From Rhodoferax sp. (GTDB taxonomy: Bacteria > Pseudomonadota > Gammaproteobacteria > Burkholderiales > Burkholderiaceae_C): a DNA stretch of 47,449 nt. The stretch spans positions 1 through 47,449 of the forward strand of contig NZ_JAMPXE010000005.1 in the NCBI RefSeq assembly GCF_023701345.1. The letters are read 5' to 3'. Under the pieces are notes generated by a model. That model worked only from the letters and a program-made list of their open reading frames with translations, was not told the origin of the DNA and ran no database searches. Below are positions 34,042 to 42,763 of this stretch, piece by piece (positions within the stretch are counted from its first letter, which is position 1; each line of letters begins with the position of its first letter). The position numbers and the translations under genes were made by a program.

Positions 34042-35181
34042 TTAAACCTTGACATCAAAACTGACATGCTCGCGCGTCCATTTGCGTGCCTGTTCGCTTA
34101 AGCTCAGACCCAGCCCGGGTCGATTGGGTACAAGCATCCGACCACCGGCAATTTCGATGCGTTCGTTAAACAACGGCTCCAGCCAATCGAAATGCTCTAC
34201 CCAGCCTTCACGGGGATAGGCGGCAGCCAAGTGGATGTGCAGCTCCATAGCAAAATGCGGTGCAACCAACAGGCCAGCTTGGTCGGCTTGGGCCGCCACC
34301 TTGAGGTATGGGGTAATGCCACCAACACGGGGCGCATCCGGCATAAGGTAGTCGGCAGCGCGATGGCGTATCAGTTCGCCGTGCTCGGCAGCACTGGTGA
34401 GCATTTCTCCGGTGGCAATGGGTGTGTCGAACTGGAGGGCAAGCGCGGCGTGACCTTCGTGATCGTAGGCATCCAATGGTTCCTCGATCCACACCAAATT
34501 GAACTGCTCGAAAATGCGGCACATACGCTGAGCTGTAGGCCGATCCCATTGCTGGTTGGCATCAACCATGATTGATGCCGCATCACCTAAATGTTTCCTC
34601 ACCGCTTCCAAACGCCGCACGTCCAGCGCCCGATCGGGCTGGCCCACCTTCAGTTTGATGCCGCCAATTCCACGCGCCAACGATGCTGACGCATTGATCA
34701 GGAGTTGCTCCGTGGGGGTGTGCAAAAACCCGCCGGACGTGTTGTAACAAGGGACAGAGTCCCTATAAGCGCCAAGCAGTTTGGCCAATGGCAGGCTAGC
34801 CCGCCGCGCTTTGAGGTCCCACAATGCAACATCAAATGCACCGATTGCCTGAGTAGACATACCACTGCGTCCGACTGAGGCACCAGCCCAGCAAAGTTTG
34901 TCCCACAGTCGGCCGATATCACTTGCATCCTCGCCAAGCAGCGTGGGTGCGATTTCCCGGGCATGGGCGAATTGTCCCGGGCCACCAGCCCGTTTCGAGT
35001 AACTCATGCCCAGCCCTTGCTGGCCGTCTTCGGTTGTTACTTCGACGAAGAGCATGACCACTTCAGTCATCGGCTTTTGACGACCAGTGAGCACTTTGGC
35101 ATCGCTGATGGGCTGGGCCAAAGGAAGATAGGTGGACGAAACATCTATGTGAACGATACGCGGTGCAACTGTTGAAGTCAT
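34042..35181 (-). CDS. L-talarate/galactarate dehydratase (enolase superfamily, mandelate racemase subgroup)
   Basis: A 379-residue enzyme. Lys176-x-Lys178 (IKLKVGQPD), metal ligands Asp207 (VDANQQWD), Glu233 (WIEEPLDAYD) and Glu259 (ATGEMLT), and the Asp282-His309 dyad (APHFAMELH) define the mandelate racemase subgroup. GRQKPMTEVVMLFVEVTTED, YSKRAGGPGQFAHAREIAPT and LLGAYRDSVPCYNTSGGFLH closely match, from memory, the characterised Salmonella L-talarate/galactarate dehydratase. It produces 5-keto-4-deoxyglucarate, like GarD and GudD. It follows tctA after a 143 bp gap in which I see only a small AACCCG/CGGGTT stem (35280-35305). Confidence 0.9.
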   Translation of the reverse strand: MTSTVAPRIVHIDVSSTYLPLAQPISDAKVLTGRQKPMTEVVMLFVEVTTEDGQQGLGMSYSKRAGGPGQFAHAREIAPTLLGEDASDIGRLWDKLCWAGASVGRSGMSTQAIGAFDVALWDLKARRASLPLAKLLGAYRDSVPCYNTSGGFLHTPTEQLLINASASLARGIGGIKLKVGQPDRALDVRRLEAVRKHLGDAASIMVDANQQWDRPTAQRMCRIFEQFNLVWIEEPLDAYDHEGHAALALQFDTPIATGEMLTSAAEHGELIRHRAADYLMPDAPRVGGITPYLKVAAQADQAGLLVAPHFAMELHIHLAAAYPREGWVEHFDWLEPLFNERIEIAGGRMLVPNRPGLGLSLSEQARKWTREHVSFDVKV

Positions 35182-35324
35182 GATCGTGTTGAAGTTGATT
35201 TGAAGAAAAGAAAATCGTTGAGTGGCATGGCCAATGTAAAATGTATTTAGTTAGTGGGCATCACATTGGCTGAAGGTCAAACCCGACTGTTGGGTGCAGC
35301 GGGTTGTTCAAAAGCAGAAAGGGT

Positions 35325-36821
35325 TCAAACCTTTGCCGCAGGCTTCGCACGATGCGCCTGAACCACATGCCAGACAACCGAGGCCGCGGCCAAGCCGAGA
35401 AAGGTGCCCGCAATCGGTTTCGTCAAAAAGTCCATAAAGTTGTTGTCTGACAGCATCAGGCCGCGGCGCAGGTTGGTCTCCGCCATGGGTCCCAGGATCA
35501 GGCCGATGATGAAGGGGGTCTGCGGGACACCAAACTTCACAAAACCGTAGCCCAGCAAGCCGAAGAACACGATCACACCCACGTCAAAAATACGGTTGCC
35601 CAGACCGAAGGCGCCCACGAAGCAAAGCACCAGGATGATCGGCAACAGGATGTGTTTGGGAATATCCAGCAACTTGACGAAGACACGCACGCCGTAGAGC
35701 TCGGCAAAAAGCATGATGAACGCCGACACCACCATGGCGATGAAGATGGAGTACACCAACGGCCCTTGCGAGATAAACAGCAACGGCCCGGGCTGGATGC
35801 CGTGGATCATGAAGCCGCCCAGCAGCATCGCCGTGACGGTGTCGCCCGGGATGCCGAGTGTCAACAGCGGAATCATGGCACCACCTACTGAGGAACACGC
35901 CGCAGTCTCCGACGCGACGATGCCGTCAATGACGCCAGTACCAAACTTCTCTGGATGCTTGGACTGCTTCTTGGCCACCATGTAGGACACGATGTTGGAG
36001 GTGCCAGAACCGATGCCCGGCAGAATGCCGATGCCGGTGCCGATCAAGGCGGAGCGGATCATGTTCCAGCCCTGCTCGAAAAACTCCTTGATGGAAAACC
36101 CGAAGCCCTTGAGCTTGACGATGCTGATGCTGACATGCGTTTCAGTCTTGACCTCTTCAGCCACCTTGATGATCTCGGAAATGGCAAACAGGCCAATCAA
36201 CACCGGCAGGATGTCAAATCCGCCATTGAGCTCGGTCAGGCCCAAGGTAAAGCGTTGAACCGCATCCACCGGTGCAATACCCACCGTTGAAAACGCGAAC
36301 CCCAGCAAGCCGGAAAACAGGCCTTTGACCATTGAGCCGGTGGCCAGCGACACGATCAGCGTCAGCGAAAAAATGGCGATCGCAAAGTACTCGTGCGGGC
36401 CAAACGCCAGTGCGATTTTGGCCAGAGTGGGTGCGATGAAGATCAGCGCAACGATGCTCAGCATGGTGCCGACAAACGAGTAAAAAATGCCAACACCGAG
36501 CGCCTTGGCCCCTTCGCCCTTTTCCATCATGGGGCCACCGTCAAAAACGGTGGCAACAGAGGCCGGTGTGCCTGGAATCTTGAGCAAGATGGCTGAAATC
36601 AACCCGCCCGAAACGCCACCAATGTACAAGGCCACGAGCAGTGCAATGCCTGCAGTGGCGCCCAACGTGTAGGTGATGGGTAGAAAAAGGGCCACTGCCA
36701 TGGTGGCAGTCAACCCGGGGATGGCACCAAAAATAATGCCCACCACGGTGCCGAAAAAGATCAGCCCGAGAATCTGGAAGGTGAAGATGGCTTCCATCCC
36801 CTGCTGGAATAAAGGCAACAT
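35325..36821 (-). CDS. tctA: Tripartite tricarboxylate transporter large membrane subunit TctA
   Basis: A 498-residue polytopic protein with about 12 helices. GAIPGLTATMAVALFLPITY, ALYIGGVSGGLISAILLKIP, GTPASVATVFDGGPMMEKGE, and the second PGIGSGTSNIVSYMVAKKQS and GGAMIPLLTLGIPGDTVTAM are the TctA hallmarks (two inverted halves, each with a GxPG-like loop). It forms the channel of a secondary transporter that works with TctC. Gene order TctC-TctB-TctA is conserved. Here it is followed by three aldarate dehydratases, so galactarate or glucarate is the expected substrate rather than citrate. Confidence 0.95.
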   Translation of the reverse strand: MLPLFQQGMEAIFTFQILGLIFFGTVVGIIFGAIPGLTATMAVALFLPITYTLGATAGIALLVALYIGGVSGGLISAILLKIPGTPASVATVFDGGPMMEKGEGAKALGVGIFYSFVGTMLSIVALIFIAPTLAKIALAFGPHEYFAIAIFSLTLIVSLATGSMVKGLFSGLLGFAFSTVGIAPVDAVQRFTLGLTELNGGFDILPVLIGLFAISEIIKVAEEVKTETHVSISIVKLKGFGFSIKEFFEQGWNMIRSALIGTGIGILPGIGSGTSNIVSYMVAKKQSKHPEKFGTGVIDGIVASETAACSSVGGAMIPLLTLGIPGDTVTAMLLGGFMIHGIQPGPLLFISQGPLVYSIFIAMVVSAFIMLFAELYGVRVFVKLLDIPKHILLPIILVLCFVGAFGLGNRIFDVGVIVFFGLLGYGFVKFGVPQTPFIIGLILGPMAETNLRRGLMLSDNNFMDFLTKPIAGTFLGLAAASVVWHVVQAHRAKPAAKV

Positions 36822-36834
36822 GAGATGACTCCTC

Positions 36835-37308
36835 TTATTCGATGAAGCTAGACAGCGGTCCGACCGGCAAAATCATGTCAAACGCATAGCGGAAGGTGGC
36901 ATAAACCACCACCGAGGTCACCACGGCAATGGCCGCGTACTTGGGGAGGCTGACCTTCTGGTCTGGTGGCGTGAGTACAACGAACTGGGCAATCAGATAA
37001 ACCACCGTCATGATCGGGAAACCCACCGGTTGCAGAAACGCTGCATAAGCGACGATCAGCCCCAGCGTTTTCCAGACTGTGCGGTAGTCAGCACTGTCAG
37101 AAATTTGCGTGGCACTGTCAGCCAGTTTGGCGGCACCGCGCAGTTGCAGCACGCCCAGCAGGCACATCACGCTGGCCAGCACGTACGGTACAAAAGCCGC
37201 GTCGATGAACTGCTTGCGTGGTATGGCCGTGGTCAGGTACAGGTACCCGAGACCAACCAGGAGGAAGAACGCGCCAACGGCGTACTCCTGCTTCTTTCTA
37301 TTACCCAT
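36835..37308 (-). CDS. tctB: Tripartite tricarboxylate transporter small membrane subunit TctB
   Basis: A 157-residue protein with four hydrophobic helices (about 10-27, 40-58, 85-120, 130-155). The sequence is weakly conserved in this family; identification rests on length, topology and position between tctC and tctA. MGNRKK is chosen as the start because the ATG follows an AAAAGGAT site and gives a normal N-terminus; the open frame upstream overlaps the hairpin region. Confidence 0.88.
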   Translation of the reverse strand: MGNRKKQEYAVGAFFLLVGLGYLYLTTAIPRKQFIDAAFVPYVLASVMCLLGVLQLRGAAKLADSATQISDSADYRTVWKTLGLIVAYAAFLQPVGFPIMTVVYLIAQFVVLTPPDQKVSLPKYAAIAVVTSVVVYATFRYAFDMILPVGPLSSFIE

Positions 37309-37343
37309 GGTGAATCCTTTTGACAAGTGATGGAGGCCTTCGG

Positions 37344-37369
37344 AAAAGGCGTGCCAAGGCACGCCTTTT
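37344..37369 (-). terminator. Perfect hairpin between tctC and tctB
   Basis: AAAAGGCGTGCC and GGCACGCCTTTT form a perfect 12-bp stem with an AA loop. It lies 22 bp after the tctC stop codon. The arm ends in TTTT on either strand, giving a terminator-like or stem-loop attenuating structure that probably sets a higher level of the binding protein than of the membrane subunits. Confidence 0.8.
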
Positions 37370-37391
37370 CGATAGCAACAATTGACCTTGC

Positions 37392-38372
37392 TTACTTCTT
37401 CTGACGCAGCAGATCTTTGTACTGCATGTATTCAGTACGGGTCTGTTGCAGCAACACCTTGGCTGCGTTGGTGTCATAAAAGCTCACGGGCTGCTTGAAG
37501 CCGTCTTGCAACGCCTTGGCGTATTCGGGCATCTCGGTGATCTTCTTGGCGATTTCCGCCATTTTCTGGACGATGGCCGGGTCAGTGCCCTTGGGGAACG
37601 CGAAGATGTAGGGCTTGTCCATGTCGAAGCTCACGCCCTGTTCCTTAAAGGTTTTGACACCGGGAATCAGCGGGTTCGCCACACCGCTGTACTGCGCGAT
37701 CATGTTCATGTCACCAGTTTTGCCGTAGTCCTGTACCGAACCGTACGAGATCGACGAAAAGTCCATCCGGCCACCCAGCAACGCTGGAATCTTGTCTGAG
37801 ACCGTCCCGGAGTCGACAAACTTTAGGTCGATGCCTGTTTTCTTGGCAAAGATTAGACCCTGCAGATGCGAGAAGTTGCCCATCTCGGTCCCGTAGATGA
37901 CTTTGCCAGGGCTGGCCTTGGCCTTGGCCACGACATCTGCGACCGACTTCAGGCCGGATGCTTTGCCGGACACGAGGACCGTGCCCTTATCCACTGCAGG
38001 GATGCACGAGATGTCGAATGAATCGTAGCTTGAATCCGTTAGTCCCGAAACCTCAGTGGCGATCATGATACCGGTATGGGCAAACAGGATCGTATTGCCA
38101 TCGGGTTTTGCGTCCCTGACCTGAGCCATGCCTATGGTGCCGCCGCCGCCATTAACGTTGGTCACCACCATCGGTTTTCCAGTGACCTTTTCAAAATAAC
38201 GTGCCATCTGGCGGGCGTTGAAGTCGGTGTCGCCCCCTGCGCCGGCAGGCACGAACACTTGCACCGGCCGGGTGGGCCATTTGGTCGCTTCAGTAGCAAA
38301 TGCGCTGGTGAGAGCGGTGGTCAGACCGACAGCAGCCACGGCAGCGGCGAGGAATGTTCTACGAAACTTCAT
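37392..38372 (-). CDS. tctC: Tripartite tricarboxylate transporter periplasmic binding protein TctC
   Basis: A 326-residue periplasmic protein with signal peptide (hydrophobic FLAAAVAAVGLTTALTSAFA, cleaved before TEA). TRPVQVFVPAGAGGDTDFNA, VTNVNGGGGTIGMAQVRDAK, DGNTILFAHTGIM and the GNFSHLQGLIF region fit the TctC/BugD fold, in which a loop binds a carboxylate. The strong ribosome site AAGGAGATCATC precedes the ATG. It is divergent from a FadR-type regulator; the shared region carries a candidate operator at 38611-38637. An aldarate ligand is inferred from the operon. Confidence 0.93.
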   Translation of the reverse strand: MKFRRTFLAAAVAAVGLTTALTSAFATEATKWPTRPVQVFVPAGAGGDTDFNARQMARYFEKVTGKPMVVTNVNGGGGTIGMAQVRDAKPDGNTILFAHTGIMIATEVSGLTDSSYDSFDISCIPAVDKGTVLVSGKASGLKSVADVVAKAKASPGKVIYGTEMGNFSHLQGLIFAKKTGIDLKFVDSGTVSDKIPALLGGRMDFSSISYGSVQDYGKTGDMNMIAQYSGVANPLIPGVKTFKEQGVSFDMDKPYIFAFPKGTDPAIVQKMAEIAKKITEMPEYAKALQDGFKQPVSFYDTNAAKVLLQQTRTEYMQYKDLLRQKK

Positions 38373-38468
38373 GATGATCTCCTTGATAAAACGGATTGAT
38401 AGCAGGGGAAAGAAAGGGGAAGGTACAGGGGAAAACAGCGCGTCAGACAGCAGCCAGGTGTAGCGAGA

Positions 38469-38534
38469 TTAGAAACCCTCAGCCACCCAGGCGGCGGCGA
38501 TGAAGAGCAGGATGTGTTGCACTTTTAGAGTCAT
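38469..38534 (-). CDS. Possible 21-residue hydrophobic small ORF upstream of tctC
   Basis: In the 308 bp gap between tctC and the regulator, the minus strand reads MTLKVQHILLFIAAAWVAEG and F before a stop, preceded by GAGCGAGAC as a weak ribosome site. A single membrane-type helix is predicted. It is in the tctC transcript leader, 97 bp upstream of its start. A short random ORF is an equally good explanation. Confidence 0.2.
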   Translation of the reverse strand: MTLKVQHILLFIAAAWVAEGF

Positions 38535-38610
38535 GTCTCGCTCATTTAAGGATATTTTTCCGATCACTGGACTAAATAGTTCTGACGCTTTACAGTTCAT
38601 TCAACTTTAA

Positions 38611-38637
38611 CTTATCAGTTGTATGTTGTCTGATGAG
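38611..38637. promoter_or_regulatory. FadR/GntR operator candidate in the tctC/regulator divergent region
   Basis: CTTATCAG...CTGATGAG is an inverted repeat enclosing AGTTGTATGTTGTCTG (38617-38632). Fourteen of those 16 bases recur at 39525-39540 in front of gudD. The position, 40 to 70 bp upstream of the regulator start, fits autorepression. Apart from this site and a doubtful 21-codon ORF, the 308 bp gap 38373-38680 shows nothing I can name. Confidence 0.6.
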
Positions 38638-38680
38638 TTAAATTGTGATCCTCTTCAATCAGCGAGTCAACAGTTTTTTT

Positions 38681-39430
38681 ATGGAATCATGGAAAACCCC
38701 TAGTGCACCAGCAACCCGTCAGCGGCGGCCGCGTGGGCTGGTGCAGGAAATCGTCAACAGCCTGACGGCCAGCATTCGGGACGGTGTGATCAAGCCCGGC
38801 GACAAGTTGCCCACCGAGTCGGAAATCATGGCCCGCTTTGAGGTCAGCCGCACCGTGGTGCGCGAGGCCCTGTCCAAGCTGCAAGCCAGCGGCTTGGTGG
38901 AGACACGCCACGGCATTGGCACCTTTGCTTTGAGCCTGCCTGACACCAGCAACTTCAAGATTTCGGGCTGCGACTTCTCGACCCTGGCCGATGTGATTGC
39001 CTTGCTGGAACTGCGCATCAGCCTGGAAACCGAGGCCGCCGGCTTGGCCGCACAACGCCGCACCGACGCCAATCTGGCCGCCATGGAGGCCGCGCTGAAG
39101 GGGTTTGCTGATGCGATTGAGCTAGATTCTGAAGCTGTATCGTCGGACTATGCCTTTCATATGGAGGTGTCGCGCGCAACCGGCAACCGGCATTTTGCCG
39201 ATCTGATGACCTACCTGGGCACCGTGATCATCCCGCGCACCCGGATTGATACGTCCAATAGCGCGCCGGAGGGTCGGCTGAAATACCTGTTGCAGGCACA
39301 CGGTGATCATGAGAACATTTTTAACGCCATCCGCAACCACGACTCGGACGGCGCACGCGCCGCCATGCGCACCCACCTGAGCAACAGCCGAGAGCGGCTG
39401 CGCCGTGCGCAGCTCAGTCAAGTGCAGTAG
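38681..39430 (+). CDS. FadR-type GntR regulator of the galactarate/glucarate locus
   Basis: A 249-residue regulator. The winged HTH is clear: GLVQEIVNSLTASIRDGVIK, PGDKLPTESEIMARFEVSRT, VVREALSKLQASGLVETRHG. The FCD ligand domain follows from about residue 95 (LADVIALLELRISLETEAAG, with the HMEVSRATGN and HENIFNAI...DGARAAMRTHL metal residues). A GTG 12 codons upstream is possible but gives only extra residues. It is divergent from tctC and followed by gudD; shared 16-base sites lie in front of both, so it probably represses transport and catabolism until an aldarate or its product is present. Confidence 0.9.
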   Translation: MESWKTPSAPATRQRRPRGLVQEIVNSLTASIRDGVIKPGDKLPTESEIMARFEVSRTVVREALSKLQASGLVETRHGIGTFALSLPDTSNFKISGCDFSTLADVIALLELRISLETEAAGLAAQRRTDANLAAMEAALKGFADAIELDSEAVSSDYAFHMEVSRATGNRHFADLMTYLGTVIIPRTRIDTSNSAPEGRLKYLLQAHGDHENIFNAIRNHDSDGARAAMRTHLSNSRERLRRAQLSQVQ

Positions 39431-39524
39431 TTGCAACTTGAGGCTTCCCGCTGACGCAAAGAAGCCAGCCGCTAGGTGCGGATGGCTTCAGTCAGAATTT
39501 CCCCCATTGCAAAAGTTATTATAT

Positions 39525-39540
39525 AGTTGTACGATGTCTG
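39525..39540. promoter_or_regulatory. FadR/GntR operator candidate upstream of gudD
   Basis: AGTTGTACGATGTCTG matches the site at 38617-38632 in 14 of 16 positions. Its left part TAGTTGTACGA (39524-39534) fits the general GntR/FadR half-site pattern T-N-G-T-N3-A-C-N-A. It lies about 48 bp before the gudD ATG. Confidence 0.6.
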
Positions 39541-39587
39541 TTAAGTAAGCTACTGCGTCAACCACTTCAACTTGAAAGAGTCTTGCC

Positions 39588-40931
39588 ATGACCGTTTCTG
39601 CACCCAAGCACACCCCCACCATCACCCACATGCGCGTTGTCCCGGTTGCCGGGCATGACGGCATGTTGCTCAACCTGAGCGGCGCACACGGGCCGTTTTT
39701 CACCCGTAACCTCGTCATATTGACGGACAGCGCGGGCAACACCGGCGTGGGGGAGGTGCCGGGTGGCGAAAAAATCCGGCAAACGCTGGAAGCCGCGCAA
39801 AACCTGATCGTCGGCCAGTCGCTGGGCAACTGGAATAGCGTGCTCAACAGCCTGCGCGTGGCTTTTGCCGACCGCGACAGTGGTGGCCGTGGCTTGCAAA
39901 CCTTTGACCTGCGCATTGCCATCCACGCGGTGACCGCGGTGGAAAGTGCCCTGCTGGATTTGCTGGGCCAGCACTTGGGCGTGCCAGTCGCAGCGCTGTT
40001 GGGTGAAGGCCAGCAACGCGCCAGCGTGGCGGTGCTGGGCTACCTGTTTTACGTGGGCGACCGCACCCAGACGGACCTGCCCTATGTCAGCGAGCCAGAT
40101 CAGGCTGACGATTGGCTGCGCCTGCGCCACGAAAAAGCCATGGACGCAGCAGCGGTGGTGAAACTGGCCGAAGCCGCTTACTCCCGTTATGGCTTCAAGG
40201 ACTTCAAGCTCAAGGGCGGCGTGTTGCGCGGTGAGGACGAAATGGAAGCCGTTGAAGCTTTGCACGCGCGCTTTCCCGAGGCCCGCATCACGTTGGACCC
40301 GAATGGTGGCTGGCTGCTGAAAGACGCGATCCGCCTGTGCCGCGACCACCGCGATGCTTTGGCTTACGCCGAAGACCCCTGTGGTGCCGAAGGTGTGTTC
40401 TCGGGCCGCGAGGTGATGGCCGAGTTCCGCCGCGAAACCGGCCTGCTGACCGCCACCAACATGATTGCCACCGACTGGCGCGAAATGGCGCACTCGGTCG
40501 CCCTGCACAGCGTGGACATTCCGCTGGCCGACCCACATTTCTGGACCATGCAGGGCTCGGTGCGTGTGGCGCAGTTGTGCCAGATGAACGGGCTGACCTG
40601 GGGCTCCCATTCCAACAACCACTTTGACATCTCGCTGGCCATGTTCACCCATGTGGCAGCGGCGGCACCCGGCAAGGTGACGGCCATCGACACCCACTGG
40701 ATCTGGCAGGACGGCCAGCGCCTGACCAAGGCGCCGCTGCAGATTGTGGACGGCAGCATCACCGTGCCGACCACGCCCGGCCTGGGGGTGGAGCTGGACA
40801 TGGCCGAGGTTGAAAAGGCGCACCAGCTGTACCTGCAGCACGGCCTGGGTGCGCGCGACGATGCCATCGCCATGCAATATTTGATTCCCGGCTGGAAGTT
40901 TGACAACAAGCGCCCAAGCCTGGTGCGCTGA
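39588..40931 (+). CDS. gudD: Glucarate dehydratase
   Basis: A 447-residue enolase-superfamily enzyme converting D-glucarate (and L-idarate) to 5-keto-4-deoxyglucarate. The sequence follows E. coli GudD throughout: [60 protein letters not shown] (catalytic Lys), [10 protein letters not shown] (Asp), [33 protein letters not shown] (Asn), [40 protein letters not shown] (His) and the C-terminal [16 protein letters not shown]. It is preceded by a regulator site shared with the divergent promoter upstream, and ends convergent with uxaA. Confidence 0.96.
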   Translation: MTVSAPKHTPTITHMRVVPVAGHDGMLLNLSGAHGPFFTRNLVILTDSAGNTGVGEVPGGEKIRQTLEAAQNLIVGQSLGNWNSVLNSLRVAFADRDSGGRGLQTFDLRIAIHAVTAVESALLDLLGQHLGVPVAALLGEGQQRASVAVLGYLFYVGDRTQTDLPYVSEPDQADDWLRLRHEKAMDAAAVVKLAEAAYSRYGFKDFKLKGGVLRGEDEMEAVEALHARFPEARITLDPNGGWLLKDAIRLCRDHRDALAYAEDPCGAEGVFSGREVMAEFRRETGLLTATNMIATDWREMAHSVALHSVDIPLADPHFWTMQGSVRVAQLCQMNGLTWGSHSNNHFDISLAMFTHVAAAAPGKVTAIDTHWIWQDGQRLTKAPLQIVDGSITVPTTPGLGVELDMAEVEKAHQLYLQHGLGARDDAIAMQYLIPGWKFDNKRPSLVR

Positions 40932-40953
40932 CCCCGACGGACCGGATCAAACC

Positions 40954-41000
40954 GCTTGCGGTGTGGCTCTACCCGGTGCCACTCACGCCGCCCCGCAAGC
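40954..41000. terminator. Stem-loop between convergent gudD and uxaA
   Basis: GCTTGCGG (40954-40961) pairs with CCGCAAGC (40993-41000), and an inner GTGTGGC/GCCACTCAC pairing shortens the loop. The structure fills most of the 69 bp between the two stop codons and could stop transcription from both sides. No T-run is present. Confidence 0.55.
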
Positions 41001-42515
41001 TCACATCACCGCGCCCACTTGCCACGGCAAAAACTCGTCATTGCCATAACCCAGCACTTCGCTGCGCACTTTCTCGCCAGAGGCGTGGCGGATGATCGCG
41101 TCGAAGATGCGCTGGCTGATGACGGGCATGGCGGTGCCGGTGATGAGGTCGCCACAGTTCACGTCCATGTCGTCACCCATGCGCTCGAACAGGGCGTTGT
41201 TGGTGGCCAGCTTGATGGTGGGCACACCGGCACAGCCAAAGGCCGAGCCGCGCCCGGTGGTGAAACAGATGATCTGGGCACCACCGGCCGCCTGGCCGGT
41301 GGCCGACACCGGGTCGTAGCCTGGCGTGTCCATGTAGACAAAGCCTTTGGCATCCACCTGCTCGGCATACAGATAGACGCCATTGAGGGTGCTGGTGCCG
41401 CCTTTGGCCACGGCGCCCAGGGATTTCTCCAGGATGGTGGTCAAGCCGCCCGCCTTGTTGCCCACCGAGGGGTTGTTGTCCATCTGATTGCCATTGCGCG
41501 CGGTGTAGTCCTTCCACCACGCGATGCGGCTGATCAATTTGTGTGCAATGTCGGCGCTCGCCGCTCGGCGTGTCAGCAGGTGTTCGGCGCCGTAGATCTC
41601 TGGCGTTTCTGACAGGATGGTGGTACCTCCCTGCGCCACCAGCAGGTCGGACGCGCCGCCCAGTGCCGGGTTGGCGGTGATGCCGGAATAACCATCGGAG
41701 CCGCCGCAGTTCATGCCCACAATGAGGTGGCTGACTGACACCGGCTCGCGCTGGTAGGTGTTGGCGCGCGCCAGCATGGCGGTGATCTGGGCGATGCCTT
41801 TTTTGATCGCCGCCGCAGTCCCGCCTTCGGCCTGCATCACCACCTGTTGCAACATGCCGGGCTCGTGGGCGCCGACCCGTTCCACCAAGGGCGCAATCTG
41901 GTTTTGCTCGCAGCCCAGGCCCACAAACAACACGCCGGCAAAGTTCGGGTGGCGGGCATAGCCCACCAGCGTGCGACGCAAAATGTCCATGCCTTCACTG
42001 ACCACACCCATGCCGCAGCCCAACGGGTGTGGCAACGCAACGACCCCGTCGATGTTGGGATAGGCCGCCAACCGTTCCGGATTGAAGTGGTTGGCAATGG
42101 CGCGCACCACGGTGGCCGAGCAGTTGACCGAGGCAATCACCGCGATGTAGTTACGCGTGCCGACCTTGCCGTTCGGGCGTTTGTAGCCCATGAAAGTGGC
42201 CGGGTGTTCCACCTTGGGCAACTCGCAAACCCCTTGCCCAATACCGTAGTCGCGCTCGAACTCGCCCATGCCCAGGTTGTGGGAATGGACGTGTTGACCT
42301 GCGCCGATGTCAGTCGTGGCGAAGCCGATGATCTGGTTGTAGCGGCGCACGGCATCACCCGACTTGATCTGATGCGCCGCCAGCTTGTGGCCCGGCGGCA
42401 CCATGTCCGCCACCACCAGGTTTTCAGCGCCAAGCGTCGTGCCAGGCAACAATTGTTGGGTGGCGATCAGCACGTCGTCGTTGGCGTGTAAACGGATGAA
42501 AGGAGATTGGGCCAT
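41001..42515 (-). CDS. uxaA: Altronate dehydratase
   Basis: A 504-residue iron-dependent dehydratase converting D-altronate to KDG. It has an N-terminal SAF domain (FIRLHANDDVLIATQQLLPG, GHKLAAHQIKSGDAVRRYNQ). The catalytic part has MGYKRPNGKVGTRNYIAVIA, ALPHPLGCGMG, VGLGCEQNQIAPL, VGMNCGGSDGYSGITANPAL, CFTTGRGSAFGCAGVPTIKL and MDVNCGDLITG. Its product joins that of ManD for KdgK. Ribosome site GAGGAAA. It is divergent from a LysR gene; the 248 bp between contains a TGAAA-N5-TTTCA dyad. GarD at 31156 is a paralogue of the same superfamily. Confidence 0.92.
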   Translation of the reverse strand: MAQSPFIRLHANDDVLIATQQLLPGTTLGAENLVVADMVPPGHKLAAHQIKSGDAVRRYNQIIGFATTDIGAGQHVHSHNLGMGEFERDYGIGQGVCELPKVEHPATFMGYKRPNGKVGTRNYIAVIASVNCSATVVRAIANHFNPERLAAYPNIDGVVALPHPLGCGMGVVSEGMDILRRTLVGYARHPNFAGVLFVGLGCEQNQIAPLVERVGAHEPGMLQQVVMQAEGGTAAAIKKGIAQITAMLARANTYQREPVSVSHLIVGMNCGGSDGYSGITANPALGGASDLLVAQGGTTILSETPEIYGAEHLLTRRAASADIAHKLISRIAWWKDYTARNGNQMDNNPSVGNKAGGLTTILEKSLGAVAKGGTSTLNGVYLYAEQVDAKGFVYMDTPGYDPVSATGQAAGGAQIICFTTGRGSAFGCAGVPTIKLATNNALFERMGDDMDVNCGDLITGTAMPVISQRIFDAIIRHASGEKVRSEVLGYGNDEFLPWQVGAVM

Positions 42516-42596
42516 GTCATTTTCCTCAAAGCGGTGGGCACGAACCCAGGCAGGTCAGCAGCAAGTTGGGCGAATATACGACAAAAGTGAACAGCA

Positions 42597-42632
42597 CTCA
42601 ATATTTTTTGAAACATATTTTCATTTTTTGAG
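42597..42632. promoter_or_regulatory. Nested dyad (TGAAA-N5-TTTCA) upstream of uxaA
   Basis: TGAAA-CATAT-TTTCA (42609-42623) is a perfect inverted repeat, flanked by CTCAA (42597-42601) and TTGAG (42628-42632). The core resembles the KdgR-type box of enterobacteria. A related TTGAAA-N4-TTTCAA dyad precedes uxaC. No IclR-family KdgR gene is in the window; the adjacent LysR protein is an alternative binder. Confidence 0.55.
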
Positions 42633-42763
42633 TATGGACGTTATTCTGACAACTTCGGTCCAGCCCGTGTTGGTTACCATGTCGGTAAAAAATCCAGGTG
42701 CCGATCCGCATACGATGGCCGCCACAGTTCATTGCGACAAATTATTTCAAGCAGAGGTGCAGC

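Noticed and set aside
39567-40877. 436-codon minus-strand ORF opposite gudD
   Set aside because: Antisense to a canonical GudD with every catalytic residue; no family resemblance.
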